From: Endozoicomonas sp. ISHI1
GTDB lineage: Bacteria; Pseudomonadota; Gammaproteobacteria; Pseudomonadales; Endozoicomonadaceae
Direction: 5' to 3'
Assembly (NCBI RefSeq): GCF_024606225.1
Contig: NZ_JAGRPU010000013.1
Span: 62,001-126,000 of the forward strand
DNA: 64,000 nt
The first letter of the stretch is position 1. Each line of letters starts with the position of its first letter. A model generated the notes under the pieces. That model saw only the letters and a program-made list of their open reading frames with translations, did no database searches and was not told where the DNA came from. The translations under genes and the position numbers were made by a program. Below are positions 44,701-53,703 of this stretch, in pieces.

Positions 44701-46130
44701 TGCTGATACGTGACGGTAATAAAGTCGGCGTGAATTCCAATTGAGTGCTCATCGTTTTCTGCCAATCCCAGGGCTTCCGGCTGCTGATTGGTATGGGCAA
44801 CCCGAAGTCGGGACTCCAGACCTGTGGTCTCGCGAATTGTCTGCAGTGAACCCAGTAAACAAAACCAGAGCGCCTCGGTGAGGGGAGATGTCACAGTGAC
44901 TTCACCACCCGCCCGAACTTGTTCCAACAGACAGGTGTTTGGGACTGCATAACCTTCCGGGGCAATGGCAATCGGATTCAGCCATTCACTGATATTACTC
45001 TGGTTAATGATGATCGGGTTTCCTGATGCGTTACCAGAGTGGGATAAGGAGTGGGACAGGCTTTGGAACATTGAATGAAGCTCGTCCTTCCCTACCGGCA
45101 TTTGATAAAACTGAACATCGTCGGCTAACCGACAGATCTTGCCATTGCTCTCAAAACACTTTTGCGCCAGCATCAGTCGAATCGCCTGTTCAAAGGCCAG
45201 ATCCTGCCAGTTGGCTCCTTTCAGAATCACCCGTTGTCCGGCCCTTAATGACTCGAGCCTGCCGGGGATATGCTGGATTCGCCCCTGCTTATCCACTCCG
45301 GGGCCGCCCAGCAGCAATTGTCGCCAGTTACTGTGCAAGTGGCAGTCAATAACAACGGTATTGTCATCATCCGTAGCACTCCCGGTAGCACTGGCGGCAC
45401 TGGGGAGTTCAGCCAATACCCGGGGAACCTTGTTGATGTCCATCAATGGGTCATCGCCGGTCTGTGGGTCGAACTGCCAGGTATTTCCGGGTCGATTAAT
45501 TCGGCGCCAGAAATCAGCACCCGGCGCGTCGTCACTCCGGTCAACGGATGTCAACTGTGCCGGGTTTGCCAAAACCAGCAGCGTGACATGCTCACCCAGG
45601 GGACGTTTCTTCTGGCTGACTTTGTCGTACAGAGAGGGGTTGTTCGGGTCCAGTAGATCGTTAAATTTTGGCAGCTCCTCACTGGTGAGCTTGCGTATAT
45701 CCATCACCAGAGTGAGTGGCTGTGGCCCTTCAAACAGCTTGCCTGAACGCAGAACATGGCACCCCTCTTCAGAAATGCTCAACCGGCTGACCAGATTAGC
45801 CTGTGAGAGGTCATCGGGGTGGGAAATAAGGGTGACATCCCGGTGTCCATCGCCGGTCTGGGCCACTAAAAGCCGTCGAATTTCATCATCACTGGCGACA
45901 AAACGAAAATCAAAGGAACAAGAAGCCCTGCGGAGCGAGGAATTTCCTGAGGATACCGTTCTCTCCTTGTCAGGCAACGTCATCGGACGTCTTGATCTAT
46001 TGATTTCGGGAGTCACGTCAGAGCAGGTTATAACATTCTTTTTTGACGATAACTCCAGTTTCGCTACCGTGGCTGATACGCCAGTGTCAGGAACGGGTTT
46101 CTTTACTTCTCTGTCAATCCGACCATCCAT
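38778..46130 (-). CDS. Giant multi-AAA+/transglutaminase-like protein, copy D
   Basis: 2450 residues, the shortest copy, from the ATG at 46130. An upstream in-frame start seven codons earlier would place the AGGAGAG ribosome site inside the coding region, so it is rejected. Walker A is at 920-927, the second P-loop-like at 1261-1268, and triad C1916, H1942 (RTHAFAE), D1959. The strand before ISEMN reads HGVIVV instead of HGGIVV. No DAHKKP-type unit is present. The transglutaminase part and the following segment (GGAPVEATEIL) match copy F, while the N-terminal third matches copy C. The upstream block carries a consensus TATAAT. Confidence 0.9.
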   Translation of the reverse strand: MDGRIDREVKKPVPDTGVSATVAKLELSSKKNVITCSDVTPEINRSRRPMTLPDKERTVSSGNSSLRRASCSFDFRFVASDDEIRRLLVAQTGDGHRDVTLISHPDDLSQANLVSRLSISEEGCHVLRSGKLFEGPQPLTLVMDIRKLTSEELPKFNDLLDPNNPSLYDKVSQKKRPLGEHVTLLVLANPAQLTSVDRSDDAPGADFWRRINRPGNTWQFDPQTGDDPLMDINKVPRVLAELPSAASATGSATDDDNTVVIDCHLHSNWRQLLLGGPGVDKQGRIQHIPGRLESLRAGQRVILKGANWQDLAFEQAIRLMLAQKCFESNGKICRLADDVQFYQMPVGKDELHSMFQSLSHSLSHSGNASGNPIIINQSNISEWLNPIAIAPEGYAVPNTCLLEQVRAGGEVTVTSPLTEALWFCLLGSLQTIRETTGLESRLRVAHTNQQPEALGLAENDEHSIGIHADFITVTYQQTAQASHWINRQQAPLVIQVNEQTSLSQLFDNIHIISEQKAHFERRQSQLQKALTSGKPVVLRGLESNPILQQLLEPLAVGQPLLVNGQLQTYPKAHVTLLWPESAKSPSSVWSSMIATGKPCPAIDIWDISGDRHDIPRTELPEQALHILYEAFKTVPPHLCNPLPEMTEGLLNNLILAARRAQQVDQSPQLLPRHWRKGINSVITHGTRQNQSVRDFMKVACWQLMPDDVQTASADPDRLNAIINSALRLDREFVKQNLWPLARAFEPSLFNEELQLSYASPFSRATEKESLDRLCAMIVAQAPEQQRAAIAYQLAVDPAATEPYQHLAIRPSGQIKRVEDALTSGWHLPLPSGQTRSDTILALTTDCFYIARTANSEAAGIEYIANRLSESLEWTGSTDKPLLALARDLYHGEMSQQDRESRRLSRLHDRLVDSPVIFLQGETGTGKSYFSARMAKASGQASVISLGPSDSEQTLMKRWQWHKHGDSDRSMELQNRALMEWARTSHDNDGEYVTLILDEANLAKTGLLASLNGLWEPKEPCIYVSGHPVKVSSKHRVILTGNPDYYAGRQLDPALKEKLPRAYYPRLDRAFLSDRVVEPALARQLQRHLPEPQINDIAHSATECVMTLWQYYQELLPEHEFTPRDLTDICSWLGWYLDRALRVNDTVTGRQINGLIQQSFQDVLGPEISETYQDALTALEIWFAARYEPDNTLSDKVRNQTTLYPIKQAFKEFTEKTRPDFDTSGSAVHQLVQRLGQDLSRCQQAYHLDRKHDGRQATLIEGPAGRGKDATLNLVIESVKRQAEQRGESMPEVFLLNACDCSWDKVCEKIQTAKVHGVIVVISEMNLIDSQHLEGELNDILAGDAHPGFHLFATINPPKYSGRKPLSPALKGRFRHLPIRQYNPAELQAIAEKVLPDNPQGKILAEQLTKKHCLLRACLQQKKLPLQPTSLDLQNVARAVIRGGDFTEEGLHQCLNQHYRLYLMAAKISLEKLPESSALAVSKDELDSGLCKWFSQTVSGKDRPWLIRRSDLNSIDEKRHEIRINTRLSDEEARTEIIKRVAQARWQASGLSLKPDLSDDILTQALYRHWQQRWFDHEFGQTGVEASDVFFLTEEEEETLKISANQTYLREADARISAWNFGAVQLWPAFWHQLSDLLNHLVDDYINEASAVDTDNAPEQYIPEVLEKEAPALDQETGYESEEKPKINDYVIFDWPNHFPGIYRWWAEDVYVSAEGHIKLININDRYMLGAEVLVPAQLPGRDQELTLARDQTLATLNISSHNGQYTLPSLTANDYIVALRIESGLSFTLVRDRYTGLHTLSIPEARPQQCIQVAYVVEPADADKKTPAREVRPAHTTRFDARCSEGTKAVLKSLFETIGQQPTELQVPLEAIQNAKNTVQRIKAIANYCRTFSGNAQPESSGNFFKFLVTQRQGSCRHRVPVFIAFCRYFGIPCRQISNRTHAFAECSVDRGQTWVSVDLGGAPVEATEILSDFQLSRRVSGSGTQSKKIRDLLKGADLAQQQALAEASGISLEELNNALETDSSLPKIKPSTYLMIRRLWERGDLPGFSVGVSMLLEAETLSYREKQLIGTVLERNSPVCRPMSKVVTQILANSDEDQVTEPLKSLHSKRVVQSGERNSALHWLSSIEDILTESDLTRPSVIRFAHKALESGWLDPLPTYQRLIIEAIQHHELLSRLESIDELKVKATHCLKMWYTGLLSKEKNSQIWRSAYRRYQWEISNAFFVTHCHDGFSTLLEDKMLRSSLQSTWTDEPEGIPNIERMLVHHPAFVQSNSGKANHRPVIILGPPFWFCREMNEKVEALLKRKVEDSPSLKPLLEKIKPESLEASDEDKRLLDSLKQKCEKAIQQAFCHYLYEVTHSKGGCLTYCWGDVDVYKYGAHDPSSAGELYTMMFEICSSPRFQNSFNDDYLREAQNASDALILTSNDLTMIVEEFLNSMNLNSLCESLDT

Positions 46131-46160
46131 TGTCAACTTCTCTCCTGTCATCTGAAGAAC

Positions 46161-46210
46161 TGCATTGAAAGTGCTTGATTATATGACCTTCAGACAGGAT
46201 GAAAGTTTCA
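46161..46210 (-). promoter_or_regulatory. Candidate promoter of copy D with TATAAT
   Basis: On the minus strand the conserved ACTTTCATCCTGTCTGAAGG block leads into TCATATAATC; TATAAT is the complement of 46178-46183, about 48 bp before the ATG. A weak TTTCAT lies 15 bp upstream of it as a possible -35. The best promoter match among the six copies. Confidence 0.5.
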
Positions 46211-46241
46211 TTTGGATTGATACCCGTAGCCGTTGAAAGAA

Positions 46242-49200
46242 TCACGCAAAAAACGACTCATAAAGCGAATTCAAATTCACGCTGTTCAAAAACTCTTCGG
46301 CAATTTTTGTCAGCTCAGCGGATTTGAGCACCAGAGCATTAGTGGCGTTGTGTGCCTGTCTTAAGTAAGCACCATTAACGCATTCCTGAAACCAGGAAGG
46401 GCTATCAATTAAATACATCATGTCATACAGCTGTTCCGGTGAGGATGGGTGACGAGCCCCAAAGTTGTTAGTGAAGTAATAGCCAGTAGTCCTGATGTTA
46501 GCGTCGGCCCAACAATACGTTAAGCAACCGCCTTTCGAATGCGTCACTTCATACAGGTAATGACAGAAGGCCCGCTGAAGCGCTTGCTCGTATCTGTCTA
46601 TTAAAGCATTTAAAAGCTGAAGATCCTGCTCTGACGCCCGAAAGGACTTTTCCAATAAATCCTTCAAAAACAGGTCATAATCAGCATTTATTTGCAACAG
46701 AGCATCGACCTTTTTATTAATCACTGTGGTGTCCCAGGAAACTTGCCCAAGGATAATGACCGGACGGTGGCTTGCCTTGCCCGAGACTAACTTCGGAAAC
46801 GCAGGGTGGTGTGCCAGCATTCGTTCTATATTCGGAATGCCCTCAGGATCGAACGTCCAGGTGTTCTGTAAAGATCGATTGACAATTTTATCTTCAAAGA
46901 ATTGCGAAAACCCATCATGACAATGAGTGACGAGTATGGAACTACCTTTAGTCTTTTGGAAGTTTCTACTAGCCAACTTCCATACACAATTATTTTTTTC
47001 CCTGGAAAATAATTTCGTATAACAGTTTTTCAGGCAATCAGCGGCTTTAACCTTCAGTTCACAGACCCCTTCCAGGCGCACCAATAGCTGATGAAGTTTA
47101 TCGAATCCCATCATTTGGCACTGATAGTTCTGCACTGGATCCAGCCAACCCAATTCCATGGCATTAAGGGCAAAGCGGATAACCGAAGGCTTGGCCAAGT
47201 CAATGTCTTGCAGTATGTCCACCGTTGAAAGCAGCCACTTGTCAGCGTTTGCTTCGGCCTGATCATTTATTTTTGAACGGAGTGACTTGAGTAGTTTAAT
47301 GACCTGATATTCATCACCGTCGGACAATATTTGATTTACTGCCAGCGACATCTGTTCAAAATCTATCTTGAGGTCGGTCAATGCTTTTGTTCCCAATGCC
47401 TCTATGATTGAGGTTCCCATGTGAAAACTGGTTAAATTGTTTTCCTTCCAAAGGTTCCTGACCATTTCGGAAATACTTAGATTCGTCTCTGGTAATGCAC
47501 TGTTTTTCTCAAGGGTTTTGTTCAGTTCCTCCAGGCTCATGCCACAGGCTTTAGCCAGAGTTTGCTGCTCTGCCAAGTCAGCCCCTTTCAGAAGAGCCTT
47601 CAGGAGAGCCTTAATCTTCTTGGAGTCACTGCTGGAACCAGCGACCTTTCTGGTGGGCCGGAAATTAGATGTGATTTTTGTTTTCTCTATAGGCGCCCCA
47701 CCTAAATCCACTGATTTCCAGGTTTGGCCTCCATCCGGGGAATACTCGGCAAAGCTGTGGATAGCGTTGCCAATTTCTCGAGAGGGAATCCCAAAATAAC
47801 GACAAAAAGCAATAAAAACAGGCACACGATGACGACAGCTACCCTGCCGCTTTGTTACGAGGAATGCAAAGAAATTTTTATTGCGCTCTGGTTGTGTCCC
47901 ACCGGAAAAGTGTTTGCAATATTCTGTGATCGCCTTAATTCGTTGCTCCACGCTTTCAGGTTGTTTTATTGACTGCAAAAGCATCTTTACTTCGGGTGAG
48001 TGTTGGTCATCGTGGTCAAAGGTCTTAAACAGTTTGTCCAGTACTGTTTTCATACCCTCTGAGCAGCGGTTGTCAAAATGTTTTGATCCTTCTGGCCGGG
48101 CTTCTTTAGCAGGTATTTTTTTGACCGGTTCTCTCGGTTCTACGACATAAGTCACGTGAATGCGCTGGTTGTCCCGGACCTCCTTAATCAACAGTGTGTG
48201 AAGCCCGGTATATTGGTTCCTGATCAGGGTAAATGGCACATCGGGTTCTATGCGCAGTGCCACGATATAGTCGTTCGGTCTCAGGCTGGGCAATGCATAC
48301 TGGCCATTGTTTGATGACCAGCTAAAGGTCGCCAGCGTTTGATCGCTGGCTAGTGGCACTGGCTGATCCTGCCTTGGTAACACGGCCGGTATGAGGGTTT
48401 CGACCCCATCAATGTTTTTATCACTAAGATCGATCTGTTTGATATCGCCCCTGGCAGACACATAAATATCCTTTGCCCACCATCGATACATATGGGAAGA
48501 AAAGTCCTGAGTATCAAAAATTTTATAATCGTTAAGTTGTAGCTTCTCCCGGCATTCATAGTCCGTACTCTGGTCCAATGCCGGAGCCTCTTTCTCGTGG
48601 ACTTCCGGATCGTATGGTTCAGGAGCGTTATCACCGCCAGCAGCTGACCCTTTGTTAATACTACTGTCAACCCGATGGTTCTCCAGAGCACTTATCTGAT
48701 GACAAATCTGATGCCAAAACGCAGGCCATAGTTGAACGTCACGGGCATTCCATGCGTCTATCCGCTGATCAGTCTTCTGAAGATAAGGCTGGGAAGCGGT
48801 TAATTTCAGTGTTTGTTCCTGTTCTTTCGTCAGGGGAAACACGCTATTAGCATCCACGCTCATCGGGCCAAACTCACGATCAAACCAGCGTTGCTGCCAG
48901 TGTCGGTAAAGTGCCTGAGTGAGAATGTTGTCTGACTGATCCGGTTTGAGGGAAAGACCGGATGCCTGCCAACGGCCCTGAGCCAGTCTCTTGATGATTT
49001 CGGTTCTGGCTTCCTCTTCATTCAGATCAGCCTTGATACAAATTTTATGGCGTTTTTCATCCAGACTGTTGAAATCATCGCGTCGTATCAACCACGGACG
49101 ATCAATGCCCGATACCGTCTGGTTGAACCAATGGCAGAGTCCGGAATCAAGCTCACCGTTGTTGACGGTAAGAGCCGATGACTCTGGTAGTTCCTCCAGT

Positions 49201-52200
49201 GATTTCCTGGCGGCCATGAGGTAAAGCCGGTAGTGCTGATTGAGGCATTGCTGTAGTCCTTCTTCGGTAAAATCACCCCCTCTGATAACAGCCCTGGCGA
49301 CATTCTGTAAATCGAGACTGGTCGGCTGCAACGGCAGGTTTTTCTGTTGCAGATAAGCCCTCAAACGACAATGTTGCATAGTCAGTTGTTCAGCGATGAT
49401 TTTCCCCTGTTGGGTCTCTGGCAACACTTTCCTGGCAATGGCCTGCAATTCTGACGGACTGTACTGCCGGATGGGCAAATGACGAAAACGTCCTTTCAGC
49501 GCCGGTGATAACGGTTTTCGCCCGCTGTACTGCGGTGGGTTGATGGTGGCAAACAGGTGGAAGCCCGGGTGGGCGTCACCGGCCAGAATGTCGTTTAACT
49601 CACCTTCCAGATGCTGACTGTCGATCAAATTCATTTCTGAAATCACTACGATGCCGCCATGTACTTTTGCCGTCTGGATCTTTTCACACACTTTGTCCCA
49701 GGAACAATCACAGGCATTCAGGGGAAAGACCTCCGGCATGTATTCTTCCTGTTGTTCAGCCTGCCATTTGATGCTTTCAATCACCAGGTTCAGCGTGGCA
49801 TCCTTACCCCGTCCGGCGGGGCCTTCAATCAGCGTCGCCTGACGACCGTCGTGTTTCCTGTTGAAATGATAAGCCTGCTGACAGCGGCTTAAATCCTGTC
49901 CAAGTCGTTGCACCAGCTCATGGACTGCCGATCCGGAAGTATCAAAGTCAGGTCGGGTTTGTTCGGTGAACGTTCTGAAGGTCTGCTCTATATCCAGCTG
50001 GGTCTGGTTATGAACTTTGTTGCCCAGGGTTTTGTCCGGTTTGTAACGGGCAGCAAACCAGATTTCCAGTGCTGACAGGGCATCCTGATAAGTCTCGCTG
50101 ATTTCGGGAGCCAATACATCCCGAAAACTTTGCTGGATCAAACCGTTCATTTGTCTAAGGGTAACATTGTCGTTTATGGGTTGCGCACAATCCAGATACC
50201 AACCCACCCAACTGCAGATATCCGTTAAATCCCTGGGGGTAAACTCATGTTCTGGCAATAGTTCCTGATAATATTGCCAGAGTGTCACCACACTCTCGGA
50301 GGCACTGTGTGCAATGTTGTTTATTTTAGATCCCGGCAGGTGCCGTTGTAGCTGTTTGACCAGGGCCGGTTCCACCACTCTGTCGCGAAGGAAAGCGCGG
50401 CCTAAGCGAGGATAATAAGCCTTGGGCAGTTTCTCTTTCAGGGCCGGGTCCAGCTGGCGCCCGGCGTAATCATCCGGATTACCGGTGAGAATCACCCGGT
50501 GTTTTGAGCTGACCTTGATGGAGTGGCCATTCACATAGATGCAGGGTTTCGGCTCCCATAAGCCATTTAATGACGCCAGCAACCCCGTTTTGGCGAGGTT
50601 GGCTTCATCCAGAATCAGTGTTATGTATTCTCCGTCTTTGTCGTCTGGGGTATTGGCCCATTCCATCAGCATCCGGTTTTGCAGCACCATAGAGCGGTCG
50701 CCATCGGCGTGGTCTTGCCACTGCCAGCGTTTCATCAGGGTCTGTTCGCTGTCAGAAGGTCCGAGGGAAATGACCGAAGCCTGTCCTGAAGCCTTCGCCA
50801 TTCTTGCAGAAAAATAACTTTTCCCGGTACCGGTTTCCCCCTGCAGGAATATAACGGGTGAGTCCACAAGCCGGTCATGGAGTCGGGATAAGCGACGGCT
50901 TTCACGATCCCTCTGATTCATCGAGCCGTGATAAAGATCCCGGGCCAGTACCGACAATGGCTGATCAGCAGAACCGTGCCTCGTCAGTGATTGGGACAGT
51001 CGGTTTTCGATGCGTTCAATGCGTTCATCTTCAGAATTCTCCGTTACATATTCTCCCCGGGCAATGTGAAAACAATCGGTGGCCAAAGCCTGAATAGCAT
51101 CGGATCGGGTCTGCCCTGGTGGCACATGGAGCAGCCATCCAGAGGTCAGCGCATCTTGCAAACGTTTAATCTGCCTTGATGGTCTGATGGCTAACCTTTT
51201 ATATGGCTTTGCTGCCAGTGGATCGACTGCCAACTGATACGCCATTGCCTCTCGTTGATGTTCAGGCGCATGAGCCACGATCATGGCACAGAGCCTGTCC
51301 AGAGATTCTTTTTCAGTTTCCCCTGAAAATGGACTTTCATAGGACAGTTGTAACGCTTCAAATTCAGTGTCCCTGAAGACAGCCGGGTCAAAGGCTCTGG
51401 CCAGTGGCCACAGGTTCTGCTTCACAAACGCTCTATCCAGCCGCAGGGCACTATTAATGATGTCATTTAAACGATCCGGGTCTACCGAGGCAGTTTGATT
51501 CTCATCCGGTTTTTTATGGGTATCTGGCAAAAACTGCCAACAAGCCACTTTCATAAAATCCCGCACTGACGAGGTCTGCCGGGTGCCATGGGTGATGACG
51601 CTATTGATGGCCTTGCGCCAGTGGCTGGGCAGTAGTTGTGGCGACTGGTCAACCTGCTGTGCTCGACGGGCAGCCAGTATCAGGTTATTCAACAACCCTT
51701 CGGTCCGTTCAGGCAGACGGTTACAAAGGTGGGCAGGTACGGTTTTAAAGGCTGCGTAAAGTTGCCGAAGTGCCTGTTCGGGCAGCTCAGTCCGGGGGAT
51801 ATCATGCTTGACCGCACTGATCTCCCAGATATCCACCTCAGGACAGGGTTTAGCCGTGGCAACCATTGAGCTGAATATCGAAGATGGGCTTTTCACAGAC
51901 TCGGGCCAGAGTACGGTGACATGAGCTTGTGGGTAGGCTTGTAATTGGCCATTTACCAACAGAGGTTGCCCGACAGCCAGAGGTTCCAGAAGCTCCTGAA
52001 GCGCTGAATTACTTTCCAGTCCCCGCAATATAACAGGCTTGCCAGAGCTTAATGCCTTCTGCAACTCACTCTGACGCCGGCCAAAATATGCCTTTTTTTC
52101 CGAGGTGATATGGATATTATCAAACAGCTGACTGAAGCTGGTCAGTTCATTGACCTGAATCACCAGAGAGGCTTCCTGATGATTGATCCAATGACTGGCC

Positions 52201-53615
52201 TGGGCAGGTTGCCGATAAGTCACGGTATTAAAGACGCTGTGATCTCTCATTGAGTGCACATCGTTTTTTGTCAACCCCAGGGCTTTCGGCTGCTGTTTTG
52301 TGTGAGTCACCTGAAGTCGGGGCTCCAGGCCGGTGGTCTCGCGAATCGTCTGCATTGAACCCAGTAAACAAAACCAGAGCGCCTCAGTGAGGGGAGACGT
52401 TACGGTGAAGACACCACCCGCCCGAACTTGTTCCAACAGACGGGTGTTAGGGACTGCATAGCCTTCCGGGGCAATGGCAATCGGGTTCAGCCATTGGGTA
52501 ATATTGCTCTGGTTAATGATGATTGGGTTTCCTGATGCTTTACCGGAGTACGACAAGCTTAGGAACATTGAATGAAGCTCGTCCTTCTCTGCCGGCATTC
52601 GATAAAACTGAACATTGTCGGATAACTGACAGATCTTCCCATTACTCTCGTAGCACTTTTGAGCGAGCATCTGTCGAATCGCCTGTTCGAATGCCAGATC
52701 TCGCCAGTTAGCCCCTCTCAGAATCACCCTTTGCCCGGCACTCAATGTTTCAAGCCTGCCGGGGATGTGCCGAATTCGCCCCTGTTTATCCATGCCGGGG
52801 CCGCCCAACAACAACTGTCGCCAGTTACTGTGCAAGTGACAGTCGATAACAACGGTATGGCCTTCGTCTGAAGCATTTTCGGCGCTGGGGAGTTCAACCA
52901 ATACCGGTGGAACCTCGCTGATCTCCGTCGACGGGTTATTGCCGGTCTGTGGGTCGAACTGCCAGGTATTTTCCGGTCGATTAATTCGCCGCCAGAAATC
53001 AGCGCCCGGCGCGTCGTCACACTGGCCAACCGATGCCAATTGTGCACGATCTGCCAACACCAGCAATGCAACATGCTCCCCCAGGGGGCGTCTCTTCTGG
53101 CTGACTTCGTCGTACAGACAGGGGTTATCCGGGTCCAGCAGATCGTTAAATTTTGGCAGCTCCTCACTGGTGAGCTTGCGGATATCCATCACCAGGGTGA
53201 GTGGCTGTGGGCCTTCAAACAACTTGCCTGAACGCAGAACGTGGTGACCATCGTCGGAAATGCTTAACCGGCTCACCAGATTAGCCTGTGAGAGGTCATC
53301 GGGATGAGAAATAAGGGTGACATCCCGATGTGCATCGGTGGTTTGGGCCACTAAAAGCTGTCGAACCTCATCGTCATTGGCAACAAAACGAAAATCGAAG
53401 GAACAAGAAGCCCCGGGGGACAGGAAATCTCCTGAGGATACGGTTCTCTCCTTCTCAGGCAACGTCATCGAAGGTGATGATCTATTGAGTTCGGGAGTGA
53501 CATCAGGGCAGGTTTTGACATTCTTTTTTGACGATAACTCCAGCTTTGCTGCATCGGCTGGCACGCCGCTGCCAGGAACGGGTTTCTTTACTTCCCCACC
53601 AATCCGACCATCCAT
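46242..53615 (-). CDS. Giant multi-AAA+/transglutaminase-like protein, copy E
   Basis: 2457 residues from the ATG at 53615, with AGAGAG upstream. The first 130 residues are almost identical to copy F, including the run KKPVPGSGVPADAAKLELSS (F has H for the second P), marking a recent exchange or duplication. Walker A is at 926-933, the second P-loop-like at 1265-1272, and triad C1927, H1953, D1970. It carries the GEYVTENS insertion shared with B and a unique small duplication (WHQICHQIS, about 12 bp repeated near 48690-48715). The C-terminal 500 residues are the most divergent of the array, with no coiled-coil insert. One hexapeptide unit (DTHKKP) is present. Confidence 0.9.
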   Translation of the reverse strand: MDGRIGGEVKKPVPGSGVPADAAKLELSSKKNVKTCPDVTPELNRSSPSMTLPEKERTVSSGDFLSPGASCSFDFRFVANDDEVRQLLVAQTTDAHRDVTLISHPDDLSQANLVSRLSISDDGHHVLRSGKLFEGPQPLTLVMDIRKLTSEELPKFNDLLDPDNPCLYDEVSQKRRPLGEHVALLVLADRAQLASVGQCDDAPGADFWRRINRPENTWQFDPQTGNNPSTEISEVPPVLVELPSAENASDEGHTVVIDCHLHSNWRQLLLGGPGMDKQGRIRHIPGRLETLSAGQRVILRGANWRDLAFEQAIRQMLAQKCYESNGKICQLSDNVQFYRMPAEKDELHSMFLSLSYSGKASGNPIIINQSNITQWLNPIAIAPEGYAVPNTRLLEQVRAGGVFTVTSPLTEALWFCLLGSMQTIRETTGLEPRLQVTHTKQQPKALGLTKNDVHSMRDHSVFNTVTYRQPAQASHWINHQEASLVIQVNELTSFSQLFDNIHITSEKKAYFGRRQSELQKALSSGKPVILRGLESNSALQELLEPLAVGQPLLVNGQLQAYPQAHVTVLWPESVKSPSSIFSSMVATAKPCPEVDIWEISAVKHDIPRTELPEQALRQLYAAFKTVPAHLCNRLPERTEGLLNNLILAARRAQQVDQSPQLLPSHWRKAINSVITHGTRQTSSVRDFMKVACWQFLPDTHKKPDENQTASVDPDRLNDIINSALRLDRAFVKQNLWPLARAFDPAVFRDTEFEALQLSYESPFSGETEKESLDRLCAMIVAHAPEHQREAMAYQLAVDPLAAKPYKRLAIRPSRQIKRLQDALTSGWLLHVPPGQTRSDAIQALATDCFHIARGEYVTENSEDERIERIENRLSQSLTRHGSADQPLSVLARDLYHGSMNQRDRESRRLSRLHDRLVDSPVIFLQGETGTGKSYFSARMAKASGQASVISLGPSDSEQTLMKRWQWQDHADGDRSMVLQNRMLMEWANTPDDKDGEYITLILDEANLAKTGLLASLNGLWEPKPCIYVNGHSIKVSSKHRVILTGNPDDYAGRQLDPALKEKLPKAYYPRLGRAFLRDRVVEPALVKQLQRHLPGSKINNIAHSASESVVTLWQYYQELLPEHEFTPRDLTDICSWVGWYLDCAQPINDNVTLRQMNGLIQQSFRDVLAPEISETYQDALSALEIWFAARYKPDKTLGNKVHNQTQLDIEQTFRTFTEQTRPDFDTSGSAVHELVQRLGQDLSRCQQAYHFNRKHDGRQATLIEGPAGRGKDATLNLVIESIKWQAEQQEEYMPEVFPLNACDCSWDKVCEKIQTAKVHGGIVVISEMNLIDSQHLEGELNDILAGDAHPGFHLFATINPPQYSGRKPLSPALKGRFRHLPIRQYSPSELQAIARKVLPETQQGKIIAEQLTMQHCRLRAYLQQKNLPLQPTSLDLQNVARAVIRGGDFTEEGLQQCLNQHYRLYLMAARKSLEELPESSALTVNNGELDSGLCHWFNQTVSGIDRPWLIRRDDFNSLDEKRHKICIKADLNEEEARTEIIKRLAQGRWQASGLSLKPDQSDNILTQALYRHWQQRWFDREFGPMSVDANSVFPLTKEQEQTLKLTASQPYLQKTDQRIDAWNARDVQLWPAFWHQICHQISALENHRVDSSINKGSAAGGDNAPEPYDPEVHEKEAPALDQSTDYECREKLQLNDYKIFDTQDFSSHMYRWWAKDIYVSARGDIKQIDLSDKNIDGVETLIPAVLPRQDQPVPLASDQTLATFSWSSNNGQYALPSLRPNDYIVALRIEPDVPFTLIRNQYTGLHTLLIKEVRDNQRIHVTYVVEPREPVKKIPAKEARPEGSKHFDNRCSEGMKTVLDKLFKTFDHDDQHSPEVKMLLQSIKQPESVEQRIKAITEYCKHFSGGTQPERNKNFFAFLVTKRQGSCRHRVPVFIAFCRYFGIPSREIGNAIHSFAEYSPDGGQTWKSVDLGGAPIEKTKITSNFRPTRKVAGSSSDSKKIKALLKALLKGADLAEQQTLAKACGMSLEELNKTLEKNSALPETNLSISEMVRNLWKENNLTSFHMGTSIIEALGTKALTDLKIDFEQMSLAVNQILSDGDEYQVIKLLKSLRSKINDQAEANADKWLLSTVDILQDIDLAKPSVIRFALNAMELGWLDPVQNYQCQMMGFDKLHQLLVRLEGVCELKVKAADCLKNCYTKLFSREKNNCVWKLASRNFQKTKGSSILVTHCHDGFSQFFEDKIVNRSLQNTWTFDPEGIPNIERMLAHHPAFPKLVSGKASHRPVIILGQVSWDTTVINKKVDALLQINADYDLFLKDLLEKSFRASEQDLQLLNALIDRYEQALQRAFCHYLYEVTHSKGGCLTYCWADANIRTTGYYFTNNFGARHPSSPEQLYDMMYLIDSPSWFQECVNGAYLRQAHNATNALVLKSAELTKIAEEFLNSVNLNSLYESFFA

Positions 53616-53642
53616 CGTCAACCTCTCTCCTGTGATCTGAAG

Positions 53643-53693
53643 GACTGCATTTAAATTGTTTGCTTATATGACCTTCAGACAGGATGAAAGTTC
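53643..53693 (-). promoter_or_regulatory. Candidate promoter of copy E with TATAAG
   Basis: The block is nearly identical to that of copy D: the CTTTCATCCTGTCTGAAGG element, then TCATATAAGC. TATAAG is the complement of 53663-53668, about 48 bp before the ATG. Confidence 0.45.
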
Positions 53694-53703
53694 CAGTGGC
53701 GTA

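Noticed and set aside
46131-46151. Earlier start of copy D seven codons upstream
   Set aside because: It would put the ribosome site inside the gene; the ATG giving MDGRI is shared by five of the six copies.
45139-46155. Long plus-strand open frame (338 codons) opposite the start of copy D
   Set aside because: It is antisense to a strongly conserved giant gene, has no family-like features, and similar shorter antisense frames recur in the other copies only because the sense strand is conserved.
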